A stretch of DNA of 64,000 nt from Pediococcus inopinatus (GTDB taxonomy: Bacteria > Bacillota > Bacilli > Lactobacillales > Lactobacillaceae). The first letter of the stretch is position 1. Each line of letters begins with the position of its first letter. Below, in pieces: positions 35,701 through 44,861 of the stretch. The stretch covers positions 1,798,001 to 1,862,000 of the forward strand of contig NZ_CP019981.1 of assembly GCF_002982135.1 (NCBI RefSeq), given 5' to 3'. The position numbers and the translations under genes are program-made. The notes under the pieces were generated by a model. The model was not told the origin of the DNA. It made no database searches and saw only the letters and a list, made by a program, of their open reading frames with translations.

Positions 35701-37143
35701 ATGAACGATAATAAGAATTACAAGCCACAATTTAAAAAAGACTATCATAAATCCCCCCAATCTCAAGGATCCGTTCAAGATACAATTGAAATTGGACAAC
35801 GAATCCCGTTGACCATCAAACGCCTTGGTATCAATGGGGAAGGCATCGGTTACTTCAAGCATACCATCTGTTTCGTTAAAGGAGCCTTACCTGATGAAGT
35901 TGTCACAGCAACCGTAACTGCCATCCATCCTCGGTATATGACTGCTGAATTGCATGCCATTCGCGAAAAAAGTGAGGATCGGGTTGAACCACGTGATACG
36001 TACGCAGGTAAAGTGGGCGGCTTTGAACTAGAACACCTTGCCTACCCCGCTCAACTTGAGTTCAAGCGGGATATTGTTCGTCAAGCGCTTGAAAAATATC
36101 GTCCTGCCGGCCATCAATACTATAAACTGTTACCAACTATTGGTATGGATAATCCTTATGAATATCGCAATAAGGCTCAATTTCAAGTTCGTAAATTGGA
36201 CGGCAAGGTTGCTGCCGGCCTCTATAAAGAAGGCAGTCATGACCTTGTTGACTTACCTACATGTAGTGTTCAGCATCCTCTCACAATGAAAATCATGCGT
36301 CGGGTGGTTGCGTTATTAGATGAGCTTGACGTTCCGATCTATGATGAAGAACACGGCTCAGGCATTGTTAAAACCATTGTTGTTCGGGTGGCTGCTACAA
36401 CTAATGAAGCTCAGTTAGTTTTCATTACTAATTCTACAAAGCTCCCTCACAAACGAGAAATGATTGCTGAACTTCAAAAAGATTTCCCTGAAATCGTTTC
36501 TTATATGCAAAATGTCAACAAAGGTAAAACGTCCCTTGTTTGGGGAGATGATACAGCCTGCTTGGCTGGTAAAACATTTATCCAAGATAAATTAGACGGA
36601 TTGACCTTCAATTTATCAGCGCGTGCCTTTTATCAATTGAACTCTTCTCAAACTTCTAAACTATATGCAGAAGCTCGCAAGGCGTTAGAATTATCTCCTA
36701 CCGATAACTTAGTAGATGCTTATTCTGGAGTCGGCACAATCGGTCTTTCTCTGGCTGATCAAGTTAAAGAAGTTCGGGGGATGGATATCATTCCCGAATC
36801 AGTCGAAGATGCCAATGAAAATGCAAAACTAAACGGGATCACCAATGCTACGTATGAGGTTGGTCGTGCCGAAGATCTTGTTTCGCAATGGATGGCAGCT
36901 GGCTTTCATCCGGATGCCCTCATCGTTGATCCACCACGAACAGGTTTGGATGATAAGCTCCTTGAAACCATCATTCACGCCAAACCAGAACGTTTTGTGT
37001 ACATTTCATGTAACCCATCTACATTGGCACGTGACTTAACGCAATTAACAACCGACTACATTATTGATTACATTCAATCAATTGATATGTTCCCTCAAAC
37101 AGCACGTTGTGAAGCCGTTGTGAAGTTCACCCGTCGTTCATAA
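35701..37143 (+). CDS. rlmD: 23S rRNA (uracil-5) methyltransferase, RlmD/RlmCD type
   Basis: A 480-residue SAM-dependent RNA methyltransferase. A hydrophilic N-terminus is followed by a TRAM RNA-binding domain (about 30-90, GINGEGIGY). The catalytic domain has DAYSGVGTIGL for SAM, DPPRTGLDDK, and the nucleophile Cys in YISCNPSTLARDL. The four Fe-S cysteines seen in E. coli RlmD near the TRAM domain are not evident, as in Gram-positive RlmCD. AAAGGAAC precedes the ATG. It likely makes m5U747/m5U1939. Confidence 0.92.
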   Translation: MNDNKNYKPQFKKDYHKSPQSQGSVQDTIEIGQRIPLTIKRLGINGEGIGYFKHTICFVKGALPDEVVTATVTAIHPRYMTAELHAIREKSEDRVEPRDTYAGKVGGFELEHLAYPAQLEFKRDIVRQALEKYRPAGHQYYKLLPTIGMDNPYEYRNKAQFQVRKLDGKVAAGLYKEGSHDLVDLPTCSVQHPLTMKIMRRVVALLDELDVPIYDEEHGSGIVKTIVVRVAATTNEAQLVFITNSTKLPHKREMIAELQKDFPEIVSYMQNVNKGKTSLVWGDDTACLAGKTFIQDKLDGLTFNLSARAFYQLNSSQTSKLYAEARKALELSPTDNLVDAYSGVGTIGLSLADQVKEVRGMDIIPESVEDANENAKLNGITNATYEVGRAEDLVSQWMAAGFHPDALIVDPPRTGLDDKLLETIIHAKPERFVYISCNPSTLARDLTQLTTDYIIDYIQSIDMFPQTARCEAVVKFTRRS

Positions 37144-37149
37144 TAACCA

Positions 37150-37188
37150 ACAGTCCTCATCCTAATTTGAAATAGGATAGGGATTTTT
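37150..37188 (+). terminator. Terminator after the rRNA methyltransferase gene
   Basis: Arms TCC..ATCCTA and TAGGAT..GGGA flank a TTTGAAA loop; seven T follow. It ends just at the stop of the convergent yolD-like gene. Confidence 0.75.
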
Positions 37189-37605
37189 TTATGCATTTAA
37201 ATTCAATTTTTTCCAATCGATCGAATCGCTTTGTTCGTGCACATTACAAATATCTTCAAGACTTACAGATTTTAGCTCACCTTCAGAATCAGCTAAAACT
37301 ATCTCGTCTTCATAATACCCGCTAACCATTCCTGTCAGCGACTCAACTCGCTCTCCATTTGTACGAAATTTTAACTGGATATGCACTAAATGCTTATGAA
37401 TCCAGGCTTGTTGTAATCGGCGACTAATCTCTTCAAGCGGTTGCTCTGGTAATTGTTTTTCTGGAATTTCAGCCTTTTTCATTTTTTTAATGGCACTTGT
37501 ATGGTCTGATAGAAAAAATCCACCCCACTTCAGCATACCCCGATCATGATAATCGTTTTTAAAAAATTGTTCTGTAACTGATTCATCAACCCTTTTAATA
37601 ATCAT
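37189..37605 (-). CDS. YolD-like protein
   Basis: A 138-residue protein. The segment YHDRGMLKWGGFFLSDHTSA is the hallmark of YolD-like proteins, which sit beside Y-family polymerases of the UvrX/YqjW type. The C-terminal part has a small beta-rich region (MVSGYYEDEIVLADSEGELKS in two strands). AAGGGAT precedes the ATG at 37605. It is third in the SOS-controlled cassette and begins 4 nt after its neighbour. The biochemical role is unknown. Confidence 0.85.
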   Translation of the reverse strand: MIIKRVDESVTEQFFKNDYHDRGMLKWGGFFLSDHTSAIKKMKKAEIPEKQLPEQPLEEISRRLQQAWIHKHLVHIQLKFRTNGERVESLTGMVSGYYEDEIVLADSEGELKSVSLEDICNVHEQSDSIDWKKLNLNA

Positions 37606-37609
37606 GAAA

Positions 37610-37942
37610 TCATCCCTTTGAAATTCGGTTTTGACTTTCTGGCCACACTAATTCTTGAAAGCCTCTAAATTGCATTGTAATTTGCGTTTGTTTTTGCAGA
37701 TCGCGAATAATCTGCTCTAGGTACGATAAATCATAATTTTCAATCGTGTGTAAGGGAATCGATTTTTCGCGATGATTTTTTGGCTTAATTTCAAGAAAAA
37801 AATTAAATGTCTGGCTGAATCGGTCACGCACAATTAACATCTGATAAATTGTACGCGATTTTCGCAAAAAATCCTTTTGTAGGCGTTCTAAAATTAATTT
37901 GGTTGCTTGTTCGCTGGTTTCAATCAAAACTATTCCCTCCAT
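37610..37942 (-). CDS. Unknown protein of the UvrX-YolD cassette
   Basis: A 110-residue soluble protein, with charged helices and an IVRDRFSQTFNFFLEI strand pattern; no family is recognised. The start is uncertain: ATG 37942 has GGGTGG 5 nt upstream and overlaps the polymerase gene by 23 nt. TTG 37927 has GGAGGG 7 nt upstream and overlaps by 8 nt. The position between a Y-family polymerase and a YolD-like gene implies a part in damage-tolerant synthesis. Confidence 0.7.
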   Translation of the reverse strand: MEGIVLIETSEQATKLILERLQKDFLRKSRTIYQMLIVRDRFSQTFNFFLEIKPKNHREKSIPLHTIENYDLSYLEQIIRDLQKQTQITMQFRGFQELVWPESQNRISKG

Positions 37943-39218
37943 TATGTCCACCCACTAAGGATGCTCGTTCTAGCATCGTTGCACCATGTAACAAACTGCT
38001 AGCTGGCACTAAAGCTGTCGTTCCAAATTGATCATGCACCTTGTCTAGTACACGTGTCATCAAATCTTGTTTAATTTGTTTATGGGGATTCATAAACAAA
38101 TTTAATTGCAGGCCATCGTTTGCTGACAACCGGGAAAGTGAAACTGCAATGTTACGAATCCCTTCTCCATCCCATGTTTTTCGAAATAGATAAATTAAAT
38201 ATTGATTGATCTGATCCGAACTCTCTGTGGCCTCAATTCGCATTGAATGGGCAAATCCGCCTTTATGATTAGCCTCTGCACTCGCATAGGAAAAGCCAAT
38301 CATTAAGCTTACACAGCCAGCCTGCTGGCGATGATGTCGCATGCGTGAAGCAACCTGATTACCAATTTCTTTAATAACCGTTTCAATTTCTCGCTGCACC
38401 AAGTAATCTCTAGCTAAAACTTGTGAGTTTCCCCAACTTTTATCATTTGGTTTGATCAAATCTGATAATTGACTTCGATCAACCCCCCACGCTAAAGCTA
38501 ATAATTGGGTACCGATAATGCCAAACTCCGCCTTTAGTTGATACGGATTTGAATGGGCCAAATCATCCATGCTATGAATCCCTATCCTCACTAAATGAGC
38601 TGCTGTTCGTCGTCCAATACTCCAAACAGACTTCAAATCTGTAATTGGCCAAATTTTTTCTGGAAACGATTCATAAGTTAAAGTTCCCATAAGCTCCTTG
38701 TCATGTTTAGCCATTAAATCCAATGCTAGCTTTGCCTGCACTGGATTCTCACCAATTCCAACCGTTGTCCACAATCCTAATTTTTCGTGAACAGTTGTCT
38801 GAATTCGTTTAGCAACTTCTAACGGGGTTCGGCCAAACAAACGCCAAGATTTCGACATATCTAAAATCGATTCATCAATTGAATACGGATAACAATCCTC
38901 GTCTGCTACAAATTGTAAAAAGATTTTGTTAATCGCTAAATTCTTTTTTATGTACAGATTCATTCGTGGTGGGACCACCGTTAAACGTTTATCATCAGGC
39001 AGATCTCGACAACGAGAGACGTTAGTAATTCCAAAGATTTCTTTTGCCCGCGGTGAGGACGCCAAAATAAGGCCCCCATTCGTGTTATCCGCCTCTGACA
39101 TCACAACTAAAACCGACTCCAAAGGATCCTTATCGCGTGTGACGGATTCAACACTGGCATAAAATGATTTATTATCAATCATGAAAAACACTCCATGCGG
39201 TTCTCGATCATAATTCAT
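37920..39218 (-). CDS. Y-family translesion DNA polymerase (UvrX/UmuC type)
   Basis: A 432-residue error-prone polymerase. Catalytic residues are in FFMIDNKSFYASVES (Asp15) and PYSIDESILDM (Asp115, Glu116). The helix-hairpin-helix TDLKSVWSIGRRTAAHL follows, then the little-finger domain. ATG 39218 follows GAGGTGAGG; a GTG three codons earlier is less well placed. The promoter contains a perfect LexA box, so it is DNA-damage induced. Relatives are often on plasmids or prophages, but no other mobile genes surround it. Confidence 0.92.
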   Translation of the reverse strand: MNYDREPHGVFFMIDNKSFYASVESVTRDKDPLESVLVVMSEADNTNGGLILASSPRAKEIFGITNVSRCRDLPDDKRLTVVPPRMNLYIKKNLAINKIFLQFVADEDCYPYSIDESILDMSKSWRLFGRTPLEVAKRIQTTVHEKLGLWTTVGIGENPVQAKLALDLMAKHDKELMGTLTYESFPEKIWPITDLKSVWSIGRRTAAHLVRIGIHSMDDLAHSNPYQLKAEFGIIGTQLLALAWGVDRSQLSDLIKPNDKSWGNSQVLARDYLVQREIETVIKEIGNQVASRMRHHRQQAGCVSLMIGFSYASAEANHKGGFAHSMRIEATESSDQINQYLIYLFRKTWDGEGIRNIAVSLSRLSANDGLQLNLFMNPHKQIKQDLMTRVLDKVHDQFGTTALVPASSLLHGATMLERASLVGGHNGGNSFD

Positions 39219-39237
39219 CGCCCTCACCTCTTGTTAC

Positions 39238-39267
39238 ATTATACGAACATACGTTCTTAAAAGTCAA
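39238..39267 (-). promoter_or_regulatory. SOS promoter with LexA box
   Basis: Minus-strand TTGACT (39262-39267), 18-nt spacer, TATAAT (39238-39243). The spacer contains the palindrome GAACGTATGTTC (39245-39256), matching the Gram-positive LexA/DinR consensus CGAAC-N4-GTTCG on the core. Confidence 0.88.
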
Positions 39268-39303
39268 CAAAAAAACGTCACTGATTAATTTTTCAGTGAC
39301 GTT
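39268..39303 (-). terminator. Terminator after the ABC exporter operon
   Basis: AACGTCACTGA and TCAGTGACGTT form a perfect stem (39274-39303) with a run of seven T on the minus strand. Confidence 0.9.
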
Positions 39304-39314
39304 CTGAGGTCTAT

Positions 39315-41084
39315 CTATTCAAACACGAACTGATTGTGATAAAGTTCCGAGTAAAACCCTTTTTCTTCCAGCAACTGATCATGGCTTCCTTGCTCAATAA
39401 CTTTTCCGTCTTTTAAAACCACAATTTTATTAGCATTTAGAATTGTTTTTAAACGGTGTGCAATTACAAAACTGGTTCTGCCTTGAATAACATTGTCCAT
39501 CGCTTTTTGAATTTTAGCTTCGGTTACGGTATCAACATTTGAAGTAGCCTCATCAAGAATTAGTAGCGTTGGATTGGTCAGAATTGTTCTGGCAATGCTT
39601 ACCAGCTGCTTTTGACCAGTAGAGAAAACAGAATTTTCATCCGAAACCTGGGTATCATATCCTTTATCTAAATTCAGAATGAATTCGTGAATATCAGCTT
39701 GTTTAGCGGCTTCATAAATTTCTTCGTCGGTAGCATCAGGTTTTCCAAAACTAATATTATCCCGAATGGATCCCGAAAAAATCACACTTTCTTGTAGCAC
39801 AATTCCCACATGATCTCGTAAACTCTTTAATTCAATATCCCGGACATCTGTTCCATCAAACGTTACAGACCCCGCATTAACGTCGTAAAAACGATTCAAC
39901 AGATTCATGATCGTTGTTTTGCCAGATCCAGTTGGTCCGACTAGCGCAACCATGTGCCCCTTTTCAACGTTCATTGACACATCATGCAAAATTTCTTTAC
40001 CTTCATTGTAACCAAAATGGACATGCTTTAGTTCCACGCCTTGCTGTAAATCGGTAAGTTGTTTGCCGTTTTTAGGATTAATCTCGTCAGGTTCTTCAAA
40101 GGTTTCGTTGAGTCGTCTTGCCCCAGTAATGGCCACTTGAAACATACTGTAAAGTGAAGAAATTTGAGAAATCGGTTGATAAAATTGTTGTGAATACTGC
40201 ACGAAAACAACCACTAATCCTAGCGCTGTTGTACGCGCCATATCGCCGTTTAGCGCCATCCAGCCCCCAAAGAAGATCACAATTGCTGTATTTACCAGCG
40301 ATAATCCATTCATCACTGGAAAAAGCATCCCTGAATAGACTTGGCCTTTAAACGTCGCCTTACGAACTTTTTCGTTGTGCGGAAGAAACCCTTTAACAGC
40401 TTCGTCTTGTAAGCCATTACTAATCACAATTTTCTGACCACTAATTTGTTCGTTAATATACCCATTCAGTTTTCCAACTTCGTCTTGCTGCATATCTACA
40501 TATTTTCGCGTTTTCGCAATTAGAATCACTGCGATAATGACAGCCACGGGAGTAGAAGCAATCGTCACCCACGCTAAAGAAACATTTTCATGGAACATCA
40601 TGATAATAATCCCAATCATCATGGCGACATTTATCATGATTTCCCCTAATGCCTGATTTAAGGCATTGGAAATATTATCTAAGTCACTGGTAAACCGGCT
40701 TAAAATATCACCATCTTGATGAGAATCGAAAAATTTAATGGTCATTTTTTGCAATTTACCAAATAACCCACGTCGCATCCGATTCGTTGAATTTCCCGAG
40801 ATATATGTGACCACAATGTTAGAAATAAACATTCCGACCGTTGTTAAAACATAAAATAGTAATAACAACCAAATCGACTGCATAAAAGAACCTTTATCAC
40901 TCACGCCATGCGTTAACCCAATCACATAGTTTGCCAGTTCTGTAATGGCTTTTCCCATATAGACAGGTGCAGTCACTTGAAAATAGGTAGAGGCAATAAT
41001 CGCCAAAATTGTGACCGTAAATCCAAGCTTATAGCGTTTCATGTAATGATAAAAGAACTTGATTGATTTACCCATTTCAGTCAT
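39315..41084 (-). CDS. Heterodimeric ABC multidrug exporter, subunit 2 (LmrD/BmrD-like)
   Basis: A 589-residue half-transporter: six membrane helices (about 1-330) then an ATPase. Walker A is GPTGSGKT, Walker B is [12 protein letters not shown] with the catalytic Glu, and the H-loop is VIAHRL. The signature is FSTGQKQL, departing from LSGGQ. With subunit 1 this gives one normal and one degenerate ATP site, as in LmrCD and BmrCD. Its ATG overlaps the stop of subunit 1 by one base (TAATG). The TetR regulator lies divergently upstream of the pair. Confidence 0.93.
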   Translation of the reverse strand: MTEMGKSIKFFYHYMKRYKLGFTVTILAIIASTYFQVTAPVYMGKAITELANYVIGLTHGVSDKGSFMQSIWLLLLFYVLTTVGMFISNIVVTYISGNSTNRMRRGLFGKLQKMTIKFFDSHQDGDILSRFTSDLDNISNALNQALGEIMINVAMMIGIIIMMFHENVSLAWVTIASTPVAVIIAVILIAKTRKYVDMQQDEVGKLNGYINEQISGQKIVISNGLQDEAVKGFLPHNEKVRKATFKGQVYSGMLFPVMNGLSLVNTAIVIFFGGWMALNGDMARTTALGLVVVFVQYSQQFYQPISQISSLYSMFQVAITGARRLNETFEEPDEINPKNGKQLTDLQQGVELKHVHFGYNEGKEILHDVSMNVEKGHMVALVGPTGSGKTTIMNLLNRFYDVNAGSVTFDGTDVRDIELKSLRDHVGIVLQESVIFSGSIRDNISFGKPDATDEEIYEAAKQADIHEFILNLDKGYDTQVSDENSVFSTGQKQLVSIARTILTNPTLLILDEATSNVDTVTEAKIQKAMDNVIQGRTSFVIAHRLKTILNANKIVVLKDGKVIEQGSHDQLLEEKGFYSELYHNQFVFE

Positions 41085-42799
41085 TAGATTGCCTCCTTTC
41101 CTTTTTGAGTTGCATATATTTCTTGATAAATACGATTATGCTTAACTAAATTCTCGTGGGTACCCTCACCAACAAGTTGGCCATCATTCATTACAAAAAT
41201 TCGATCTGCTTGAATAACAGAAGCAATTTTCTCAGCAATAATAAACGTGGTAGTTCCTTTTAGTTCATGGTTTAACGCCTCTTGTACCAGCTTTTCTGAT
41301 TGGGCATCCAAAGCCGAAGTAGAATCGTCCATAATCAAAATTTTAGGCTGGCCAATCACCCCACGTGTAATTGATAAACGTTGTTTTTGTCCACCTGAAA
41401 AATTGGCTGATCGCTCCTCTACTAACGCATCATACCGTTCCGGTAACCGATCAATAAACTCGGCAGCTTGTGCAATGCGACTAGCTCGATCCATATCCTG
41501 TTCGGAAGCATCATTTTTCCCTTGTTTTAAGTTATCACCAATCGTTCCAGAAAAAAGAATTGCCCGCTGCAACACAAACGCGACAGCCTTTCGTAGAGCA
41601 CGTTCATTCACCTGCTTCAAATCAACGCCACCAACTTTGATAGTTCCTTCTTGTGGATCAAATAGCCGAGGAATCATTTGAGCCAAAGTTGATTTTCCGG
41701 ATCCAGTAGCCCCAACAATTCCAATCATTTCACCAGGTTGAACTTCAAAATTAATATCTTTTAAAGTGGGAGTCTCATCGTTATCATAGGCAAATGACAC
41801 ATTTTTAAACGAGACGGCGCCCATTAATTCCTGTTCCGGTACATCAGGATAGGTAATATCTGGCTCTGTATTTAGGATTTCACGAATTCGTTGCAAAGAA
41901 ACCATCGCCCGTGCACTAAATGTCATCATCATCCCACCAATAATGATGGCGAACATAACTTGCATAAGATAGTTTACAAACGAAGCAACTGCAGCAACAC
42001 TTCCGGGATCGCTCTTAGCCAAGTCGCCCACAAAGTAAATTGCTGCTACGACCGCTAAATTTCCAACTAATGTAAAGGCTGGAATCAGTACCGAAAACAA
42101 AGTTCCAACGAAAATATTTTGTTCATTTAACTTATCTGAAACTTCATTAAAACGTTGCTTTTCGTTTTCTTCTTGATTAAATGATTTCACAACGCGCACA
42201 CCAATTAAATTTTCTTTTGCTAGCTCATTTACCCGATCAATTAGACCCTGCATAAGTCCAAAATGGCGCCCCATTTGGCCAAACGTTGCCGCAGAAATTG
42301 CAACGACCAAAACGACGAGTAATAAGATGATCCACCACAGTTGGGGGATCGTATGAATTGCTAAAACAAAGGCCCCAATAAAAAGAATGGGCACCCGTAA
42401 AAGTGATTGCAAAGTTGTCATAATTAAATTTTGGACCTGCGTCACATCATTTGTTAATCGAACAACTAAATTTCCAGCCTGAAATTTTTCAATATTTCCA
42501 AAAGAAAAAGTTTCAATTTTTCGAAAAATAGTTTCCCGAATATCAGCACTCATTGATTGAGCCACTTTAGCAGATAAAATTGTGTTGAAAACACCGGCTA
42601 ACAGCCCAATTACTGCAATCCCAATTAAATAAATCCCCAATGTTGTGATTTTACTATTTTGATTCTTTAAAATGGCATTAATTACTTCTTGAAGTAATTT
42701 TGGTTGCCAAAGTGTCGCCGCTGCCATCACCACTACGGTCAATAACGCCAACAAAATATCTCCCCGATATTTTCGTGCATGTATTTTTAAAATGTCCAA
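41084..42799 (-). CDS. Heterodimeric ABC multidrug exporter, subunit 1 (LmrC/BmrC-like)
   Basis: A 571-residue half-transporter: six helices then an ATPase with Walker [10 protein letters not shown] and signature FSGGQKQR. In Walker B ([12 protein letters not shown]) the catalytic Glu is replaced by Asp, the usual mark of the degenerate half of heterodimeric exporters. The start is TTG 42799 with GGGG 8 nt before it. Transcribed from a promoter whose spacer is a perfect palindrome, facing the TetR gene; drug-induced expression is the simplest reading. Confidence 0.93.
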   Translation of the reverse strand: MDILKIHARKYRGDILLALLTVVVMAAATLWQPKLLQEVINAILKNQNSKITTLGIYLIGIAVIGLLAGVFNTILSAKVAQSMSADIRETIFRKIETFSFGNIEKFQAGNLVVRLTNDVTQVQNLIMTTLQSLLRVPILFIGAFVLAIHTIPQLWWIILLLVVLVVAISAATFGQMGRHFGLMQGLIDRVNELAKENLIGVRVVKSFNQEENEKQRFNEVSDKLNEQNIFVGTLFSVLIPAFTLVGNLAVVAAIYFVGDLAKSDPGSVAAVASFVNYLMQVMFAIIIGGMMMTFSARAMVSLQRIREILNTEPDITYPDVPEQELMGAVSFKNVSFAYDNDETPTLKDINFEVQPGEMIGIVGATGSGKSTLAQMIPRLFDPQEGTIKVGGVDLKQVNERALRKAVAFVLQRAILFSGTIGDNLKQGKNDASEQDMDRASRIAQAAEFIDRLPERYDALVEERSANFSGGQKQRLSITRGVIGQPKILIMDDSTSALDAQSEKLVQEALNHELKGTTTFIIAEKIASVIQADRIFVMNDGQLVGEGTHENLVKHNRIYQEIYATQKGKEAI

Positions 42800-42844
42800 A
42801 TGATTTTCCCCGCTTGAATATTCATGATATTATTTAGTTGTTTC

Positions 42845-42873
42845 AGTTTATCCAACAGTGTTGGATAAGTCAA
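42845..42873 (-). promoter_or_regulatory. ABC exporter promoter with 21-bp perfect palindrome
   Basis: Minus-strand TTGACT (42868-42873), 17-nt spacer, TAAACT (42845-42850). TTATCCAACA-G-TGTTGGATAA (42848-42868) fills the spacer and is perfect over 21 bp; it is the probable operator for the adjacent TetR protein. Confidence 0.82.
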
Positions 42874-42954
42874 TTAAAAGTATTCTGAATTTTTTAAAAA
42901 TTTAAGGCGCTTAAAATAAGTGTTTATTAAACTAATTTCAAGGAAGTTAATTCA

Positions 42955-43617
42955 ATGCCAAAAGCAAAAATTTCACGTTCTCATATTATCCAAGCCTCAT
43001 TAAAAACACTAAGTACTTGTCAGTCATTAGAACACTTTTCAATGCGCAAGGTCGCTACTACCCTTGATATTGATGCGTCGACCATTTATTGGTATTTTGC
43101 CAACAAACAAGCGCTACTGCAGGCTATGGCCGATGAAATAACCGCTGAGATTGCTTTCCCGAATACTAAGTTAAATTGGCAAGAGCAACTTAGACAAGTT
43201 TTTAACAACATTTTTGATGTTTACACTGCCCATCCCCATTCCGCTGAATTAATGATCGAGACAGTTCCTACCTCTAAAGTTCGATTAAGTTTAGTTAATT
43301 ACATTATCGAAATCTTGGTGAAGGCTGGTTTTAGTGAATCGCAAGCGTTCTCAGCTATGTCGACCATTGATTTCTTCCTAGCCGGACTAATCATTGATCT
43401 CTCAAAAGAAAAGCAACTTCAATCTGGCCTTGCTAATAAACAAGATTCCTATGCCCATACGCAGTTTCAACAGGTTAAAAAAGTTAGCACAGATGAGAAA
43501 TTAGAACACATTCAAAATTCACTCAACAATCAAAATATTCATTCGCCAAAACGCCAATTTGAGAGTGGCCTTAAACTCATATTAAACGGCTTGATGGCAG
43601 ACCTATCACCAGAATAG
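42955..43617 (+). CDS. TetR-family repressor of the adjacent ABC exporter
   Basis: A 220-residue regulator. The N-terminal helix-turn-helix has FSMRKVATTLDIDASTIYWY, followed by FANKQALLQAMADEI; the Tyr-Trp-Tyr pattern is that of the TetR_C-type subgroup. The C-terminal ligand domain is rich in helices and variable. AAGGAAG lies 8 nt before the ATG. It is divergent from the exporter, with the palindromic operator between them. The ligand is unknown. Confidence 0.9.
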   Translation: MPKAKISRSHIIQASLKTLSTCQSLEHFSMRKVATTLDIDASTIYWYFANKQALLQAMADEITAEIAFPNTKLNWQEQLRQVFNNIFDVYTAHPHSAELMIETVPTSKVRLSLVNYIIEILVKAGFSESQAFSAMSTIDFFLAGLIIDLSKEKQLQSGLANKQDSYAHTQFQQVKKVSTDEKLEHIQNSLNNQNIHSPKRQFESGLKLILNGLMADLSPE

Positions 43618-43621
43618 TTTG

Positions 43622-43671
43622 TATTCAAAAAGATTTAGAGACCAATTAGGTCTCTAAACCTTTTTTGAATA
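43622..43671. terminator. Bidirectional terminator
   Basis: TATTCAAAAAG.TTTAGAGACC and GGTCTCTAAA..TTTTTTGAATA form a long stem around AATTA; T runs occur on both strands. Confidence 0.9.
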
Positions 43672-43675
43672 TCCT

Positions 43676-44842
43676 TTAAATATTAGTAGAAACCAAAACA
43701 CCAACAAACTGACTAGCAACATCCTGCAAATACGTGATACTCGTTAGATACTGTGAAATATCTACGTATTCATCATAGCCATGTGAAGAATCATTCCCCG
43801 GGCCAACTAAAATAATTGGAAAATCTTTTTTAGCTTGAACAAACTCTGAACCATCATTTGCTCCTGAAGAGCTTTCGACAGGCAAAATTTCATCAAAGTA
43901 CTTACCACTGACTTCTTGTGCCAATTTAGTTAGTGAGTTTTCACCATCAAGAATAGGCACTTCCGGATAAATGAACTTAATTGATAAATCCATTTTTGGA
44001 TCATTTGCGTTCAGTTCATCGATAATTTGTTGCAAGTCTGCAAAAATTTGATCATTTGAATATTCAGGAATTGAACGAATATTACCTTTGAGCATCGCAT
44101 AATCCGGAACACTATTTACCTGTTTGCCACCTTCAATAATATCAATACTATGGGTCATCTTACCCAAGGTCGGATTGACCTCGTTATGCTGACCCATTAA
44201 ATTTTGAACAGCTAGATAAAATTGCATTAAATTATCAATCGCATTCACACCCATATCCGGACGGGAACTGTGAGCTGGCTTTCCAATTGAAGTTACTTGA
44301 TAGTCAATCACGCCTTTACAACTAGTGATGATGCCATCCATATGAGGCTCTGTAATAATTAGCCCATCTAAATCATCAGCATAACCCTGCTGAGTCAAAA
44401 CATGCGCGCCATATTCACCGGTTTCTTCTCCTACGGTGGCTAATAACTTAATTTGACCTTCAATTGAAGTTCCACTTTCCAATAAATCCAGCATAATAAT
44501 GATTGCCGCCGCTAAACCACTCTTCATATCAGAAGCGCCACGTCCAAATAACTTGCCAGCATCTACATCCCCAGAAAATGGATCATGTTCCCAATGATCA
44601 AGGTTTCCAGGATCAACAACATCCATGTGACCAGAAAAGCCAAGATGTTTGCCAGCTGGATTGCCCATTGTAATCACTAAGTTTGTGCGTCCAGCTGCAA
44701 ACGGTACTTTCTTTATTTGAACTTTATCTGAATAAGGTTCAAATAAAGAAATGATATAGTCTGCCACTTTTTCTTCGTGATCGTTTACGGATGGGATCTG
44801 AATTAAATTCTGTAAAATACTAGTTTTTTCATTATCTGTCAT
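43676..44842 (-). CDS. M20-family metallo-deacylase (ArgE/DapE type)
   Basis: A 388-residue zinc enzyme of the ArgE/DapE/ACY1 family. Metal and catalytic motifs are GFSGHMDVVDPG (His, Asp), GRGASDMKSGLA (Asp) and ATVGEETGEYGA (Glu pair). The dimerisation (lid) domain is about 175-290. GAGGAAAC precedes the ATG. Lysine synthesis (DapE) is not indicated by neighbours; the adjacent peptide-binding genes suggest removal of N-acyl groups or peptide breakdown. The substrate is unresolved. Confidence 0.88.
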   Translation of the reverse strand: MTDNEKTSILQNLIQIPSVNDHEEKVADYIISLFEPYSDKVQIKKVPFAAGRTNLVITMGNPAGKHLGFSGHMDVVDPGNLDHWEHDPFSGDVDAGKLFGRGASDMKSGLAAAIIIMLDLLESGTSIEGQIKLLATVGEETGEYGAHVLTQQGYADDLDGLIITEPHMDGIITSCKGVIDYQVTSIGKPAHSSRPDMGVNAIDNLMQFYLAVQNLMGQHNEVNPTLGKMTHSIDIIEGGKQVNSVPDYAMLKGNIRSIPEYSNDQIFADLQQIIDELNANDPKMDLSIKFIYPEVPILDGENSLTKLAQEVSGKYFDEILPVESSSGANDGSEFVQAKKDFPIILVGPGNDSSHGYDEYVDISQYLTSITYLQDVASQFVGVLVSTNI

Positions 44843-44861
44843 ATTAGTTTCCTCGATTTAT

